Assembly: GCA_024220505.1 (NCBI GenBank)
Contig: JAKZZE010000029.1
Span: forward strand, 1 to 64,000
DNA: 64,000 nt
Source of the DNA: Rhizopus arrhizus
Lineage: Eukaryota; Mucoromycota; Mucoromycetes; Mucorales; Rhizopodaceae
Direction of reading: 5' to 3'
Under the pieces are notes generated by a model that worked only from the letters and a program-made list of their open reading frames with translations, ran no database searches and was not told the DNA's origin. A program made the translations under genes and the position numbers. Positions 34,971 to 46,144 of this stretch are shown here, piece by piece; positions within the stretch are counted from its first letter, which is position 1; every line of letters begins with the position of its first letter.

Positions 34971-36890
34971 TATATCTCCACATAATTATTTGGATGCGCC
35001 TCTTGAATGGCTAGAATATATAGCTGGGCATTATATCGACTCCATTATTGCCACAGGGCAAACACACCAACCTACCTTCCATCGTGGTAGCAGCAGCTCT
35101 TGTATTGATTATATTTTCGTAAGTCGGGATCTGGCTTCATCCTGCTTAGCTCCTACATGTCGATACATACAACCTTGTTGGTCTGATCATATGCTACTTT
35201 CCCTTCCTCTTCATCTCACAACCACATCAAGGTTGTTAGAGGACGGACAATCTCCTCCTTCTCTGGGAAAAGGGATTTGGAGAGCAAACCCACGACTAGC
35301 TGCTTCACGTTCGTTCCGAGATCAATTACGTAAGGCAGTCTCGGCAGGCATTTCTTCGTTTCCTTACTCTATGAGTGTCCAGTGTCAATGGGATGCAATC
35401 AAAGTTATTGCCAAGCGGGAAGCACAGCGCTACTCTCGCCATCAGACATTCTCTCTTACTAATGCTGAAAAGGTATTACAACATAAACGATCTGCAATTA
35501 CCAAACGTATTTTGGACACACCAACATCGATTCCTCAACTCTCACCTCAACTGAGAATTGTTGAGCATCAACTGGCATCCATACCGCAATACCACGTTGA
35601 TAATCTTGCTCTGCGGTCAGGCCTTCGGTGGCGAGAGCATGGTGAACTATCAGCTGGTTATCTAAAGCGTACCGTGGCACAACGTCAACATAAAAAGTTG
35701 TTCAAAGCCATAAAACACCCGCAGACTTCGATTCTTTGCACCTCTAAAGATAGTATGCTTGAGGCCGCTTGTCAATTCTATGCTAATTTGTATTGTCCTG
35801 ATCCTATTACACATGAAGCGGTTGACGACCTCCTCTCTTCGATTCCGTCGGATCTTACACTCCCCACATCGGATCAATACTGGCTTGCTAGTTCCATTAC
35901 CTGGGACGATTTACTGGAAGGTGTCTCTCGCTGCCCAAAACGCAGTAGTCCTGGTATTGATGGCCTTCCTTACGAAATATTGCGCTTATTATTTTCCCAT
36001 CCAGCTTGTAAAGCATTAGTTTTACAGGTTTACAATGATGCACTGTTAAAAGGAATTTTTCCAGACTCTTGGCTTCATACCTCTGTCTCCTTACTTCCAA
36101 AAAAAGGTGACTTGACGGATTTGAAAAACTGGAGGCCAATTTCTCTCATCAACACCGATGCAAAAGTCTTCACTCGTATCATCAATACTCGGATTGTCTC
36201 TTGTGCCGATATGCTAATCAATCCACTTCAATCCGGTTTCCTACATGGTCGTTTCATCGCTGATAATGGTTTGATGATGAAGTTAGTCATGGCGCATGCG
36301 CGTTCTTCCGACTCCACCGCAATTGGTCTATTGCTTGATCAAGAGAAAGCATATGATCGCGTCCATCCAGAGTACCTGCAGCGTGTTTTACAACATTTTG
36401 GTTTCCCACCGGTTCTTGTTCAATGTATAGCCAATCTATTCTTCGGTTCCAGTCTACATATCAATATCAATGGTCACTTGTCGCAACCAGTCCCACAGCT
36501 ACGCAGTTTACGTCAGGGAGACCCACTGTCACCTGTGCTATTCAACTTGGCTTTCGAGCCACTGCTCCGAAGAATTATACATGATCAAGCTTTTCAAGGA
36601 TTCTCGCTTCCTCGATCGCTTGCTGCGCCTGCCCACCTCGATCACAACGTCAAGCATCTCGCTTACGCCGATGATATTGCTTGTTTTTTGCAATCACCTA
36701 CTGACTTGCGCATTTTGAACAATCACTTAGCCACGTACTCAGCGGCCTCCTATGCTCGTATTAATTTCCACAAGACCGAAGCTTTCGCGCTGTCTGGGAA
36801 ACACTCGATCTTTCATTCCACATGGCGAACACTGTTGTAGAACAGCGTCTGATCATAACGGACATTGAATAATCACAACTAAAAGAAGTA

Positions 36891-38329
36891 CAGTGGCTCA
36901 CAAAATTGTACAAGTGTTTTGCATTTTTTGCTTCAGTAGGATTTATCGACACTAAAACGATAAATAAGCTACAGCATGTTATACATCATTCGAAAGTATA
37001 GCTTCTTGGCGTTTTGCTAATATTATTTAGTCGGCGATAAAATTAGTTTTGATGGAGTTATGACCGTTTACAAATGCCGACTACACTTGTACAATTTTGG
37101 GACCGTTTCAAATATTTCAATATCAGCTTATAATCTTGCTCGTCACAGCGCGTAAGCCACCAGAAAAGATTTTTTTTTATTCTTCAATGCTCAAAGTATG
37201 TTTTTCTTTCCTTTTTTGCCATTTTACTTACATCTACAGGAGCTAACTGCTATATAAAAGTGTACCAACGTCCAATATGCAACCTATCAGTGAAGATCTC
37301 CGTAATCGTATCATCAGCTGCTTAAAAAGCGGATACTCTATATCAAAAACAGTAAAAATGACTGGAGCAAGCCGTGGAACTGTTCATAATGTTCGAAAAA
37401 CAATAAAAAACGAAGTAAAGAGCATTAAAGCGGGTCGTCCCAAGTTACTCAGCAGCAGGGATGATCAGTATTTAGTCCGATTGGTAACTGTTAAAGGTCA
37501 AGATAATGCAGTAGAAGCCAGAAACACACTTGAGAATGACTTGCAAAAGATTGTATCAGCTGAAACAGTTCGAAGATCGTTGCGTAGGTCTGGTTTAACC
37601 TCTTTTGTGAAGCCTCAAAAACCATTGCTTAGTGAAGTAAACAGACGAAAGCGATTGGACTGGGCTCTTAATCACGTTGACTGGACCATAGAAGACTGGA
37701 AACGCGTGATTTGGTCTGATGAGACTAAAGTTAATCGTTTTGGATCGGATGGTAAGCTTTATGCTTGGAAACAACCAAATGAGAAGCTTAAAAGAAGGCA
37801 TGTAAAGCAAACCGTAAAACATGGTGGAGGCTCACTTATGGTTTGGAGCTGTATTAGCTGGTACGGGGATGGGTATATTGTCGACGTAGGCAAGAATATG
37901 GACAAGAGTGTCTATTTATCTGTATTGCAAGATGATTTGGTGAGGTCTATGACCGACTATTGTAAAGAAAATGGCCTGAGAATGACTGATTTTGAATTTA
38001 TGCAAGATAACGATCCGAAGCATAAGTCCAAAATCGTATCTGAATGGCTGTCTAAACAGGATTTTACAACAATGGAGTGGCCTCCACAGTCTCCAGACTT
38101 AAATCCAATTGAAAATATGTGGAATACCTTAAAAAAACGCTTGTTTAAGCAGTACGATTTTCCTCCTATCTCTATGGATGAACTATGGACTCGTACGTTC
38201 GAGACTTGGTACGAAATTACCGAAAAAGAATGACAAATTTATATTGAAACTATGCCTCAACGATGTATTGACATTATAGAAAATAAGGGTCTTTGGATCA
38301 ACTATTAGCGCACACTTTTAAATAAAAAC
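36891..38329 (+). mobile_element. Tc1-C2, right end lost
   Basis: Begins CAGTGGCTCACAAAATTGTA after TA (36889-36890) and is near-identical to Tc1-C1 in reverse, until it stops at 38329 where LTR-4 begins. The right ~240 bp with the terminal repeat are missing. Confidence 0.9.
37277..38308 (+). pseudogene. Tc1-C2 transposase with in-frame TGA
   Basis: Same 318-aa product as Tc1-C1, including the TGA at the conserved Cys position (38231-38233), after which the frame is open to WINY-TAG at 38308. All three catalytic residues come before the TGA. Confidence 0.82.
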
Positions 38330-39971
38330 TGTCATGTTTTGACATGTCAATAAGATACAGTCTTATCATTCTGGACTAAATCTTTACAAATGAGTTTGAA
38401 TAAGAATAGAACCTGATAATTATCACTGCCCTAAACAGCCAAGTTTCACTTTCATCTCAACAGTTGATTATTAACATCAGTTTATAAAATTTTTCTTATA
38501 CATGTCAAATCATATCGGTCGTAACTATTTTTGTCATCTAATCTCAGGTCTTGCTCAACTAATATACAGTGGGTGGACTAATTGTCCCAGTGTTTCAACA
38601 TTTTTTACTTTGGACACTGTAACTCGACCAATTCTTAGGCTATGTGGCTAGTTTTATGCTCATTAGAAAGGTCGCACGTCGTGCTACATAATATCAAAGA
38701 GCCATTGTTCGGAGATTACACAGTCTGAGTTAATCAGCAATAGAAAAAAAACACCGCACTGGGACAATTTTTCCGCTTGAACGTAAATTTTATTTAATAA
38801 CGAGTATGTCCCCCTTTAGCATTAATAACTGCTTTACAACGATCCGGCATCCTATCTATATATCTTCTACACTCATTCACTGTAAAAGTATTCCATTCTT
38901 TTTCGATTCTTTCCCATAACTCATGCACTCCTTTAGCCTTAGTGTCATATACACTCAGCTTGAGTTTAAGGTGATTCCATACGTGTTCAATTGGGTTTAA
39001 ATCGGGACTTTGGGCTGGCCAGCTAAAGATATGATCACTCTTGAAGTTATTATCCACAAACCATTGCTTAGCAAGCTTCGAAATGTGCTTGGGATCCTTA
39101 TCTTGTTGAAAGTAGATATCCTTAGGATTGCATCCATAGTACTTTAGGCTGTCCATAAGTGTAGTTTCCAAGATATTTACATAATCCACAGCTTTCATAG
39201 TTCCATCATGTATCCAACAAGCATACCCAGAGCCATCATAAGTAATACTACCCCATACCATGACACTTCCTTGGCCGCCTTTAACTGTAAGGTCTAAGTG
39301 ATGAGTCTGCAATACATCGTCTGGTCAACTCCAGTAATACTTGCAACCGTCTGATCCGAAAACATTGACTTTAGTCTCATCACTAAACACCATAAGCCTC
39401 CAGTCATCGGTTGTCCAGTCTTTGTGGGCCATAGCCCATGCTAAACGTCGTTCCTTGTGCTGTTTACTGAGCAGAGGCTTCTTCGCTTTGATTTTAGCTC
39501 TGATGTTCATACTTTTAAGAAGCTTCAAATCTCAAAAATAATTAATAACATATCCCAAACCATTCAGATATTGATGTACTGCTTTAGCTGTCTTGAATTC
39601 ACCCTTTATTACTTGTCTACGGATGTATGACTTGGTAGTTTCACCAATAGTTGCTCTTCTACCAGGGGCTGCCTTCATTCGATTTGGAAAAAACTTGTTC
39701 GCGTACCTACCTAAAGTTGACTTTTTCAATCCGGGAATGCGTTCCATAACTTGTTCATATGTCATATTACTAGCCAAAAGCATTTGTTTTTTTTTTCTGT
39801 AAGGAGCAGACGCTCGGATTTTATTAAGTGGCCAATAAAGTGGACACAGAAAATATTTTTGGCTTTTTTTAAAATTTTAAATTGTTTTTTGTGGGGTTTG
39901 TATTTTTGTTTGCTTTGTTGTAAGTAATGTGAGAAACACGAACACCATGGCAACGATCCCTGAGGCGAAGG

Positions 39972-42900
39972 TTACGGCAGTTGTACGTGAGGAAGAGGCA
40001 CAGGAGAGCCTTTGTTGGAAAGCAAAGATTCTTGAAGAGAAATAAACAGTAACTGTTTAGCTGACGCAACGATTGTATTAGCCAGAAAAGGACGACCGTC
40101 AAAAACGAAGGACCAGTGATTACGCCATAAAGCTAATAAGAGAGTTCCGAAGAAAATAGAGGGTACGCTGGACGTATTGGAACGACATTTGGGGAATTCA
40201 AGAAGAAAAATTGCACGGCGCAAGGAATACGTTGAGAAAGGCAATTCAAACTGTGAGTCCCAAAGAGAAGACCAAACAGCAAGCTTTTGAGAACATTCAA
40301 AGAGAAAGTGTGAAGGTGTTTCTTCATGTCCAGAGCAAATGGGACAGATTTTGGAAGGCATATACAAGTTGGATCGACAAGGCAATTTGTTGTGGAGTGT
40401 ACGATACCAAATATTCCGACTCTGAGGGTGAAGAGGAAAACGCCACAATTCCGTCCATTTGGTAGAAGGAAGAGATGGGTAGAGAGATGACGAGGAGACA
40501 GTTGGGCTGCATAACCGTCGATAAATTTTGGATGTCAGAATGGAGCCACCATCAGTATTTGAAGTTAAAGACAGTACGGTTAGAAAAGGCGACATATCCA
40601 CTCTGGTATGAGTCACTGGAGTAAATGGAGGATCAATCAAAGGAGCTGAGCAAGGGAGTAAGAAAGTGCGGACAAAAAATGATGAGAGTTTCAATTTATC
40701 TGAACGAACCCACTTGAGGAAGCGTTTTGTCAAGTATGGACGAGACCTAATATCTGTGGAGCATTTTGGTTGCAGTCTACCAGAGGTGGGGTCAACCTGA
40801 TAAGCATGGGAGGAAGGGAGACAAGCCATGGATTTGGGTAATGGACAGGAAGACGAACTGATAGACACATCACCTAAGGTGAGACAAAGAGCGGTTTGTG
40901 GATTAATCACCACGCGGTCAAATGTGTGAGGCAATTGGTCAACAGCCGTAAAAAACAAAGAGAAGACACTGTCCAGAGACTGGATAAGTTTTTTAGGTCG
41001 CAATTGTTTAAAGACAAATGCTTGGCGATAATCCATTTGAATGGGAGCCCGAGATTCAGCTGGCAGGGAATGAGACAAAAGAAAGTCAACCATAAGTGGT
41101 AGAACCACTGAAGAACGTATAGATCGACGATTCCAGAATGTTGAAGTGGGTTCTTGAGGAAATCCATGTAGAAGCGGTATTAACCATCGCAGTTGTAGGG
41201 CACTTTGTTGAATTTGAGGATTTAGAACGCTAAGTCCGCCTTTGTGACGAGGAAAGCACATTGTTTCAAAACTGATACGTGGAAAACGACGCGCAGAGAT
41301 AAAACCAGAGATGTGGGACTGTAGCTTCCGAAAGAAAGATTTGGGAACTGAGACCACCCGGAGGACATGCCACAGTTTGGATAATATCAATGAGTTCATG
41401 ATGGTGACGCGACCACGGATCGAGAGAGACCTGTGAGAGTGCAATTGACAGCTGGTATCAATCTTGGATAGTAGGGCGTCCAAGTAGGTATCTCGTTGAG
41501 TAACTGAGGAGTGAAGGGGGAATCCCAAGTAAATAACCGGTTGATTCGATGAGCTATCATGCCAAGAGTGGATTTGATATTGCAGAAGTGGTATTCGCCA
41601 GACACGACTATAGCTCGAACGAGAGCCAGAAAGTGCAAATGCTTCTGTTTTGTGGAAGTTTACCTTAGCATTAGAAGCTTGAGAGTACAGATCTAGATGC
41701 TGCTGAAGAATGTGTAATTCTTGCGGGCTGTTGAGAAAACATACAACATCATCAGCATAGGCCATCAATTTCACTGAGGAAATCTGATCTAAGCGTGGAG
41801 GCGAGCAAACAGACCGTGGAAGCTGAAATCCGGAGAAAAGAGGATCACTGAGAATACGGCGCAGCAGTGGTTCAAAGGCCAGGTTGAACAGAATAGGTGA
41901 GATAGGGTCGCCTTGTCTTAAACCACGACGTTGCAGAACGGGAGGAGATAGAAAACCATTAATATTGAGTCGCAAGCCAGTGTTGAAAAACAGAGTCGAC
42001 AGGCTATGAACAATCTGTGGAGGAAAGCCAAAGCGGTTGAGGACCTGACGAAGATACGACGGATGTACCCGGTCATAGGCTTTCTCTTGGTCAAGCAGTA
42101 AACCAATCGCGTCAGAAGAAGTCAGTCGAGCGTGTTCCATAATCAGTTTCATTAATAATCCGTTATCAGCGATAAAACGGCCTCCAAGGAAACCGGCTTG
42201 ATAAAGTGTGACTAACTTCTGAGCACATTGCACCATACGAGCATTGAGCAATCTAGTAAAGACTTTTGCATCCGTGTTAATCAATGAGATCGGGCGCCAG
42301 TTCTTGAGATTCTTGAGGTCCCCTTTCTTCGGCAGGAGAGAGACTGACGTACCAAACCAGGACAAAGGGAAAATACCTTTCATTAGCGCATCATTGTAGA
42401 CTTGTAGTAAAAGGTCACGACAGGCAGGATGAGCAAAAATCAACTGTAAAATTTCATATGGCAGACCATCAAGCCCAGGACTACTGCGTCTAGGACAACG
42501 AGAAACACCTTGAATCAGAGAATCATAAGTAATTCCATTTAATAAAAACCGTTGATCAGAATCAGATAAGCGAAGAGTCTCTGGAAGGGAGGCGAGAAGA
42601 TCTTCAACAGCTTCGGAATCAATCGATTCAGAAGAGTACAAGTTAGAGTAAAATCCAACAGCCGCATCCAAAAGTTCATCAGAGGTAGAGCATATCGCTG
42701 AGGTGACTGGGTGAACCAATTGTTTCATGGTTTGACGTGTCTGGCGCTGAGCAACTGTGCGTTTCAAATATCCAGCAGAGATTTCACCTTGTTCCCTCCA
42801 GCGGATACCCGCTCGCAAGGCTAGTGTTTCCACATGGTATTGTTGTAATGATGCAAGTTGATTTTCGACGATTGACAATTGAGGAGACAGAGTCGATGCA

Positions 42901-43970
42901 AGGTCAGGGTTGGTTGCAAGGCTTTTGGTTATACCGGCCCGTGTTCGATGCAACAAAGTTTCAGCTTTAGTTAGATCCAAAGCAGAACGACGCGAGAATG
43001 ATTTAGCAGCTTGAGCAACCGAAGATTTAACCAAGTCCCATTTCTCTTGGGGAGAGAGGCGAAGATCGATGGATTGCATGGTTTTAGTAATCGTTCGGTG
43101 AACAAGGTCGCGAAAGGAATCCGAAGATGCCAGACGTGGATGTGCCCGCCACAAACCTTTATCAATGGCAGCGGAATGAGCAGGTGCCGGAAAGGCAAAA
43201 TTGGCGGTGACAAGAAAATGATCTGACCAAGAAGGCTGAATAAATGTGACAGTAGATGACACTTTGCATTCATAAAGATCAAGAGAGCCAAAAACATAAT
43301 CAATGCATGAACGAGCTGCACCTCTTGAAAAAGTAACCTCAGGGGCACAATCCAAGTCAGTAACACAATCTTGTAACTGGGCGTCCACGAAGGACAGCCA
43401 AGAAATGGGAGCCTGACGTGGGGGGCTAGAAGAGAGATGAGCGGCATATGTATAATTAAAATCACCGAGTAGAATATGACGATGATTACAAATAGGGAGC
43501 AAAGGAGCACGGTTTTGAGCCAAATTGTCCAAGAACAAGAATCGATCTCGTCGGTTGGCAGGAGCGTACATCACAGTAACATAAACAGGAGCAAAAGCGT
43601 CCTGTGCATGTGAGACCTTAGTGGTAATGATACGACCACAAGGACTATACACTGTGTCGGAAAATGAGAGCAGTGGAGAGAAACATACCAGGCCACAATG
43701 AGGAGACCAGAGGCTATCAATAGCTTGAAATTGTAGGTGGAATGTTTCTTGTAAAGAAATAGTTGACGCATGCGTTTCTTGAAGTGCCAGGAGGTCAAGA
43801 GGACGAGTGCGAAGATAGCGAATAAAATGATTTCGAACTGATACATCGGCAGTCTTAGCAAGGCCGCGACAATTGAGAGTAGCAATTCGAAAATTAATAG
43901 TAGTTGAAGGTCGAGAGTTATCCGGGGGGTTTAAAGTGACGTGAGAAGTAGAGGACATAACATTAATCAT
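39972..43970 (-). CDS. LINE-B ORF2, endonuclease and reverse transcriptase
   Basis: 1332-aa protein for target-primed reverse transcription. The N-terminal endonuclease of the exonuclease III/apurinic type has TLNCRGLAKT (~30), ALQETHAS, LLGDFNYTY and WSDHFLV (~250). The reverse transcriptase has WRPISLINTDAKVF, LLDQEKAYDRVHPSYL, RQGDPISPILFNLAFEPLL and active site YADD (~735). A C-terminal zinc finger CPICSGHEETPSHFLFEC follows. No RNase H domain is seen. The ATG lies 11 nt after the ORF1 stop. It appears complete and may be active. Confidence 0.93.
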   Translation of the reverse strand: MINVMSSTSHVTLNPPDNSRPSTTINFRIATLNCRGLAKTADVSVRNHFIRYLRTRPLDLLALQETHASTISLQETFHLQFQAIDSLWSPHCGLVCFSPLLSFSDTVYSPCGRIITTKVSHAQDAFAPVYVTVMYAPANRRDRFLFLDNLAQNRAPLLPICNHRHILLGDFNYTYAAHLSSSPPRQAPISWLSFVDAQLQDCVTDLDCAPEVTFSRGAARSCIDYVFGSLDLYECKVSSTVTFIQPSWSDHFLVTANFAFPAPAHSAAIDKGLWRAHPRLASSDSFRDLVHRTITKTMQSIDLRLSPQEKWDLVKSSVAQAAKSFSRRSALDLTKAETLLHRTRAGITKSLATNPDLASTLSPQLSIVENQLASLQQYHVETLALRAGIRWREQGEISAGYLKRTVAQRQTRQTMKQLVHPVTSAICSTSDELLDAAVGFYSNLYSSESIDSEAVEDLLASLPETLRLSDSDQRFLLNGITYDSLIQGVSRCPRRSSPGLDGLPYEILQLIFAHPACRDLLLQVYNDALMKGIFPLSWFGTSVSLLPKKGDLKNLKNWRPISLINTDAKVFTRLLNARMVQCAQKLVTLYQAGFLGGRFIADNGLLMKLIMEHARLTSSDAIGLLLDQEKAYDRVHPSYLRQVLNRFGFPPQIVHSLSTLFFNTGLRLNINGFLSPPVLQRRGLRQGDPISPILFNLAFEPLLRRILSDPLFSGFQLPRSVCSPPRLDQISSVKLMAYADDVVCFLNSPQELHILQQHLDLYSQASNAKVNFHKTEAFALSGSRSSYSRVWRIPLLQYQIHSWHDSSSNQPVIYLGFPLHSSVTQRDTYLDALLSKIDTSCQLHSHRSLSIRGRVTIMNSLILSKLWHVLRVVSVPKSFFRKLQSHISGFISARRFPRISFETMCFPRHKGGLSVLNPQIQQSALQLRWLIPLLHGFPQEPTSTFWNRRSIRSSVVLPLMVDFLLSHSLPAESRAPIQMDYRQAFVFKQLRPKKLIQSLDSVFSLFFTAVDQLPHTFDRVVINPQTALCLTLGDVSISSSSCPLPKSMACLPSSHAYQVDPTSGRLQPKCSTDIRSRPYLTKRFLKWVRSDKLKLSSFFVRTFLLPCSAPLIDPPFTPVTHTRVDMSPFLTVLSLTSNTDGGSILTSKIYRRLCSPTVSSSSLYPSLPSTKWTELWRFPLHPQSRNIWYRTLHNKLPCRSNLYMPSKICPICSGHEETPSHFLFECSQKLAVWSSLWDSQFELPFSTYSLRRAIFLLEFPKCRSNTSSVPSIFFGTLLLALWRNHWSFVFDGRPFLANTIVASAKQLLFISLQESLLSNKGSPVPLPHVQLP

Positions 43971-43981
43971 ATTAAGATAAA

Positions 43982-45574
43982 TTATTGTGATGAAGTGGGG
44001 TCAACACCATCAGATGGTGCGACTTGAGTCTCAGAGGAGTCTTCTCCCGGCTTATCAACAATCATACCGTCGTCATTGTTCGAATACTCATTATCATTGG
44101 TACTAGACGGAGGAGATGAGGATTCCATCATTTCCATATCTTCTCCAGAAGGCTCAGACGGATGTGTAGCTTGTTTTTGCTTATGAACATAAAAATCACA
44201 CTCATGGTGATACTTGCGAAGATGTCCCTCCTTCTTACAGTGCGGACAGATCTTAACGGGTGCGGTCGACTTTGAAGAAGATTTGTTCACGGTGGTGGTG
44301 GTATTGGTCGACGATATTCCCGCAGTTTCCGAACGCAGTACGCGAGCATACTTAGATTTCGCGAGGACGACTGGCGCAGGTGTGTCAGGAACAAACACGG
44401 ATGTAGTGGGAACACTAGTGGGAGATGTAACGGGAGGAGTGGACGACTTGGCAAAATCAGTAGCTGTAATTTGGGTTATGACAGGCCCAGTTTCTTTAGA
44501 GACAGCTAAGGTAGCGGAAGTGGTGGGGGCTGTGGTTTCAACAACAGAGAGATGAGACTTTCGAGCTCTCTTGTTGGGAGCACCAGAAGGACCAGACACA
44601 TTCTTGCGGTCACAGTATTTGGCAATATGCCCTACTTCATTACACCAATAGCAGGTAGTAGCTTTCTTCCTAAGTACACAGTCCTTCAAGGCGTGGTCGC
44701 CATGGCAATATCTACAATATGGCTTCATAGAGGACCAAGTGGCATGTACATTAATTTCCACTGCTGCAAGAAGTGGAGAGGAAGCGGACGAAACGGAATA
44801 CGCAAGTGGCTGATAAACCCAGTGGACATTATGTTGGAGTTCCCGATGAGTACTACCATTGGGTGGCTGAGCAGCGTTAGATGGCTTCTCTAAAACAACA
44901 TAGCCTTTGCCTGAGTATACCCCAGAAGAGCCTTTAATTATACCACTGTCGACAATTTTGCCAAAAGGCGACAGGTTACGCTGCATGTCGGTATGAAGCT
45001 GACTAAGACCGCCATCGCGACGGCCATATTGATGAGGGAGTCCAGATAAGGTAACTTTCATCAATTCTGCGGAAGGAGACAGAGACGGGAAAACATCAAA
45101 TTGGTCGTCGAAAGAAGGGAGGTTCAGACCTTTCGAACACAATTGCTGATACATGGAAGGTGAAACAGTAAGTTCAGCGTACAAATGCTGATTCTCTCTA
45201 CGGATTTGATCCGCGACTGCCCACAAATTTTCATCGCCATTACAAAATGTTGCGAGCTCCATTAGGAATAACTTTTTATCCCTGACTGTCGTGATGTCCA
45301 CAAAGATGGAGTTGTTGACGGATCCCTTCAAAAAGGGACGAGTGACCTGAATCATGAAATTTGAAGATGGAGATGCCTCTGCGTTAGCATCAGGTTGTCC
45401 AGTCCCGATGTTTTGCAAACGAGAAGTGGAGGGCGTGGTCGACGTTGTCAGAAAACTCGAGGTCTTCTGATGACCACCATGGACTACATTCACCCATGAG
45501 AGTTTTTGTGTTTTTGGCGTGGTGTGTAAAATTGCCTTATTTGGCACTAAAAATTCTTTATCAGAAAGAACCAT
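43982..45574 (-). CDS. LINE-B ORF1, zinc-knuckle RNA-binding protein
   Basis: 530 aa starting MVLSDKEFLVPNKAIL; the frame also reads upstream into Tc1-J, but the LINE boundary and the LINE-C homologue fix this ATG. It has an N-terminal conserved domain (FLKGSVNNSIFVDITTVR; LTLSGLPHQYGRRDGG-like region), then knuckles CRYCHGDHALKDC and CYWCNEVGHIAKYC, and a variant CPHCKKEGHLRKYHHEC. The acidic, Ser-rich C terminus ends before the ORF2 start. It probably coats the LINE RNA. Confidence 0.9.
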   Translation of the reverse strand: MVLSDKEFLVPNKAILHTTPKTQKLSWVNVVHGGHQKTSSFLTTSTTPSTSRLQNIGTGQPDANAEASPSSNFMIQVTRPFLKGSVNNSIFVDITTVRDKKLFLMELATFCNGDENLWAVADQIRRENQHLYAELTVSPSMYQQLCSKGLNLPSFDDQFDVFPSLSPSAELMKVTLSGLPHQYGRRDGGLSQLHTDMQRNLSPFGKIVDSGIIKGSSGVYSGKGYVVLEKPSNAAQPPNGSTHRELQHNVHWVYQPLAYSVSSASSPLLAAVEINVHATWSSMKPYCRYCHGDHALKDCVLRKKATTCYWCNEVGHIAKYCDRKNVSGPSGAPNKRARKSHLSVVETTAPTTSATLAVSKETGPVITQITATDFAKSSTPPVTSPTSVPTTSVFVPDTPAPVVLAKSKYARVLRSETAGISSTNTTTTVNKSSSKSTAPVKICPHCKKEGHLRKYHHECDFYVHKQKQATHPSEPSGEDMEMMESSSPPSSTNDNEYSNNDDGMIVDKPGEDSSETQVAPSDGVDPTSSQ

Positions 45575-46144
45575 GGCCAAAAGCATTTGGATTTGTTTCT
45601 GAACAGATTTGCTGATAGTAGGAGTCATTTAATGCGGGACAAAGTCGTAAGAAGTGCAGTATATAAAGAGACTAAGAATAATGTAAAAAAAAAAAGAATA
45701 ACATAAAGCTATTTATACTTTACATTAAAGATATGAGTTATAGATTATCATTGATAAGACTGGTATATTAGTTCCGGTGATTTCTGATTGATAAGAAGGC
45801 GATGTTTAGAACACATTGCAAAATAAGCAGGTAGCGGAAAAATTGTCCCAGTGCGGTGTTTTTTTTCTATTGCTGATTAACTCAGACTGTGTAATCTCCG
45901 AACGATGGCTCTTTGATATTATGTAGCACGACGTGCGACCTTTCTAATGAGCATAAAACTAGCCACATAGCCTAAGAATTGGTCGAGTTACAGTGTCCAA
46001 AGTAAAAAATGTTGAAACACTGGGACAATTAGTCCACCCACTGTAAATAGCCTTGAAATCTTTCTTTAATAAAAGTATTCGATTTTAGAACTATTGTTCG
46101 GTCTCGTTAATTCTTCTTGATCCTATTTTTGAATACTTAAAGCA

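Larger units (their letters stand above)
17053..36840 (+). pseudogene. LINE-A ORF2, endonuclease-reverse transcriptase in three blocks
   Basis: Blocks 17053-17217, 32920-33310 and 34973-36840 join in one frame once gypsy-2 (with one CTGCA) and Tc1-H1 (with one TA) are skipped. The apurinic-type endonuclease shows TLNCRGLRKT, ALQETH, LGDFNYSY and WSDHML; the reverse transcriptase shows LLDQEKAYDRVHPEYL, RQGDPLSPVLFNLAFEPLL and the YADD active site. It ends at a TAG (36838-36840) after NFHKTEAFALSG, about 500 residues short of LINE-B ORF2, so the C-terminal zinc finger is missing. Interrupted and truncated; not functional. Confidence 0.88.
16111..36890 (+). mobile_element. LINE-A, multiply interrupted
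   Basis: Two-ORF non-LTR retrotransposon on the plus strand. Its parts are ORF1 (16111-16989), then ORF2 in three blocks: 17053-17217, 32920-33310 and 34973-36840. Each gap is explained exactly by an insertion: gypsy-2 with TSD CTGCA, and Tc1-H1 at TA. Tc1-C2 cuts off the 3' end at 36890, and the 5' end is lost at Tc1-C1. The middle coordinates of this entry are therefore mostly other elements. Confidence 0.9.
39787..45575 (-). mobile_element. LINE-B, full-length two-ORF LINE
   Basis: Flanked by the 14-bp duplication GCCAAAAGCATTTG (39773-39786 and 45576-45589). It ends 3' in a 10-A tail (T run 39787-39796 on the plus strand) and starts 5' at the ORF1 ATG itself, with at most one base of leader. 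ORF1 and ORF2 are both open. The 3' UTR is about 185 bp including the tail. Confidence 0.93.
38794..45628 (-). pseudogene. Tc1-J transposase, split by LINE-B and with two stops
   Basis: N-terminal codons (MTPTISKSVQKQIQMLLA) at 45628-45576 join 39772-38794 when LINE-B and one copy of its 14-bp duplication are skipped, giving 344 codons. Two in-frame TGA codons interrupt it, one after VINYF and one in S-stop-PDD (probably from CGA Arg). DDE triad FSDETK, QQDKDPKH, NPIEHVW. Confidence 0.87.
38567..46043 (-). mobile_element. Tc1-J with LINE-B inside
   Basis: Repeats CAGTGGGTGGACTAATTGTC at 38567 and inverted to 46043, TA on both sides. Inner inverted copies at 38755-38775 and about 45836-45857; the motif CTCATTAGAAAG near the centre of each ~209-bp module. 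Without LINE-B and one TSD it is about 1674 bp. Confidence 0.92.
38330..46144 (+). mobile_element. LTR-4, solo LTR carrying Tc1-J
   Basis: TGTCATGTTTTGACATG (38330) up to TA at 38566, resuming after Tc1-J at 46046 to end AATACTTAAAGCA (46144); about 336 bp net. It has TG...CA ends and a U5-like part with AATAAA. The flanks do not match: AAAAC of Tc1-C2 on the left, CTTCA inside the Tc1-I transposase on the right. It is therefore likely a product of recombination between two separate insertions. Orientation is tentative. Confidence 0.65.
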
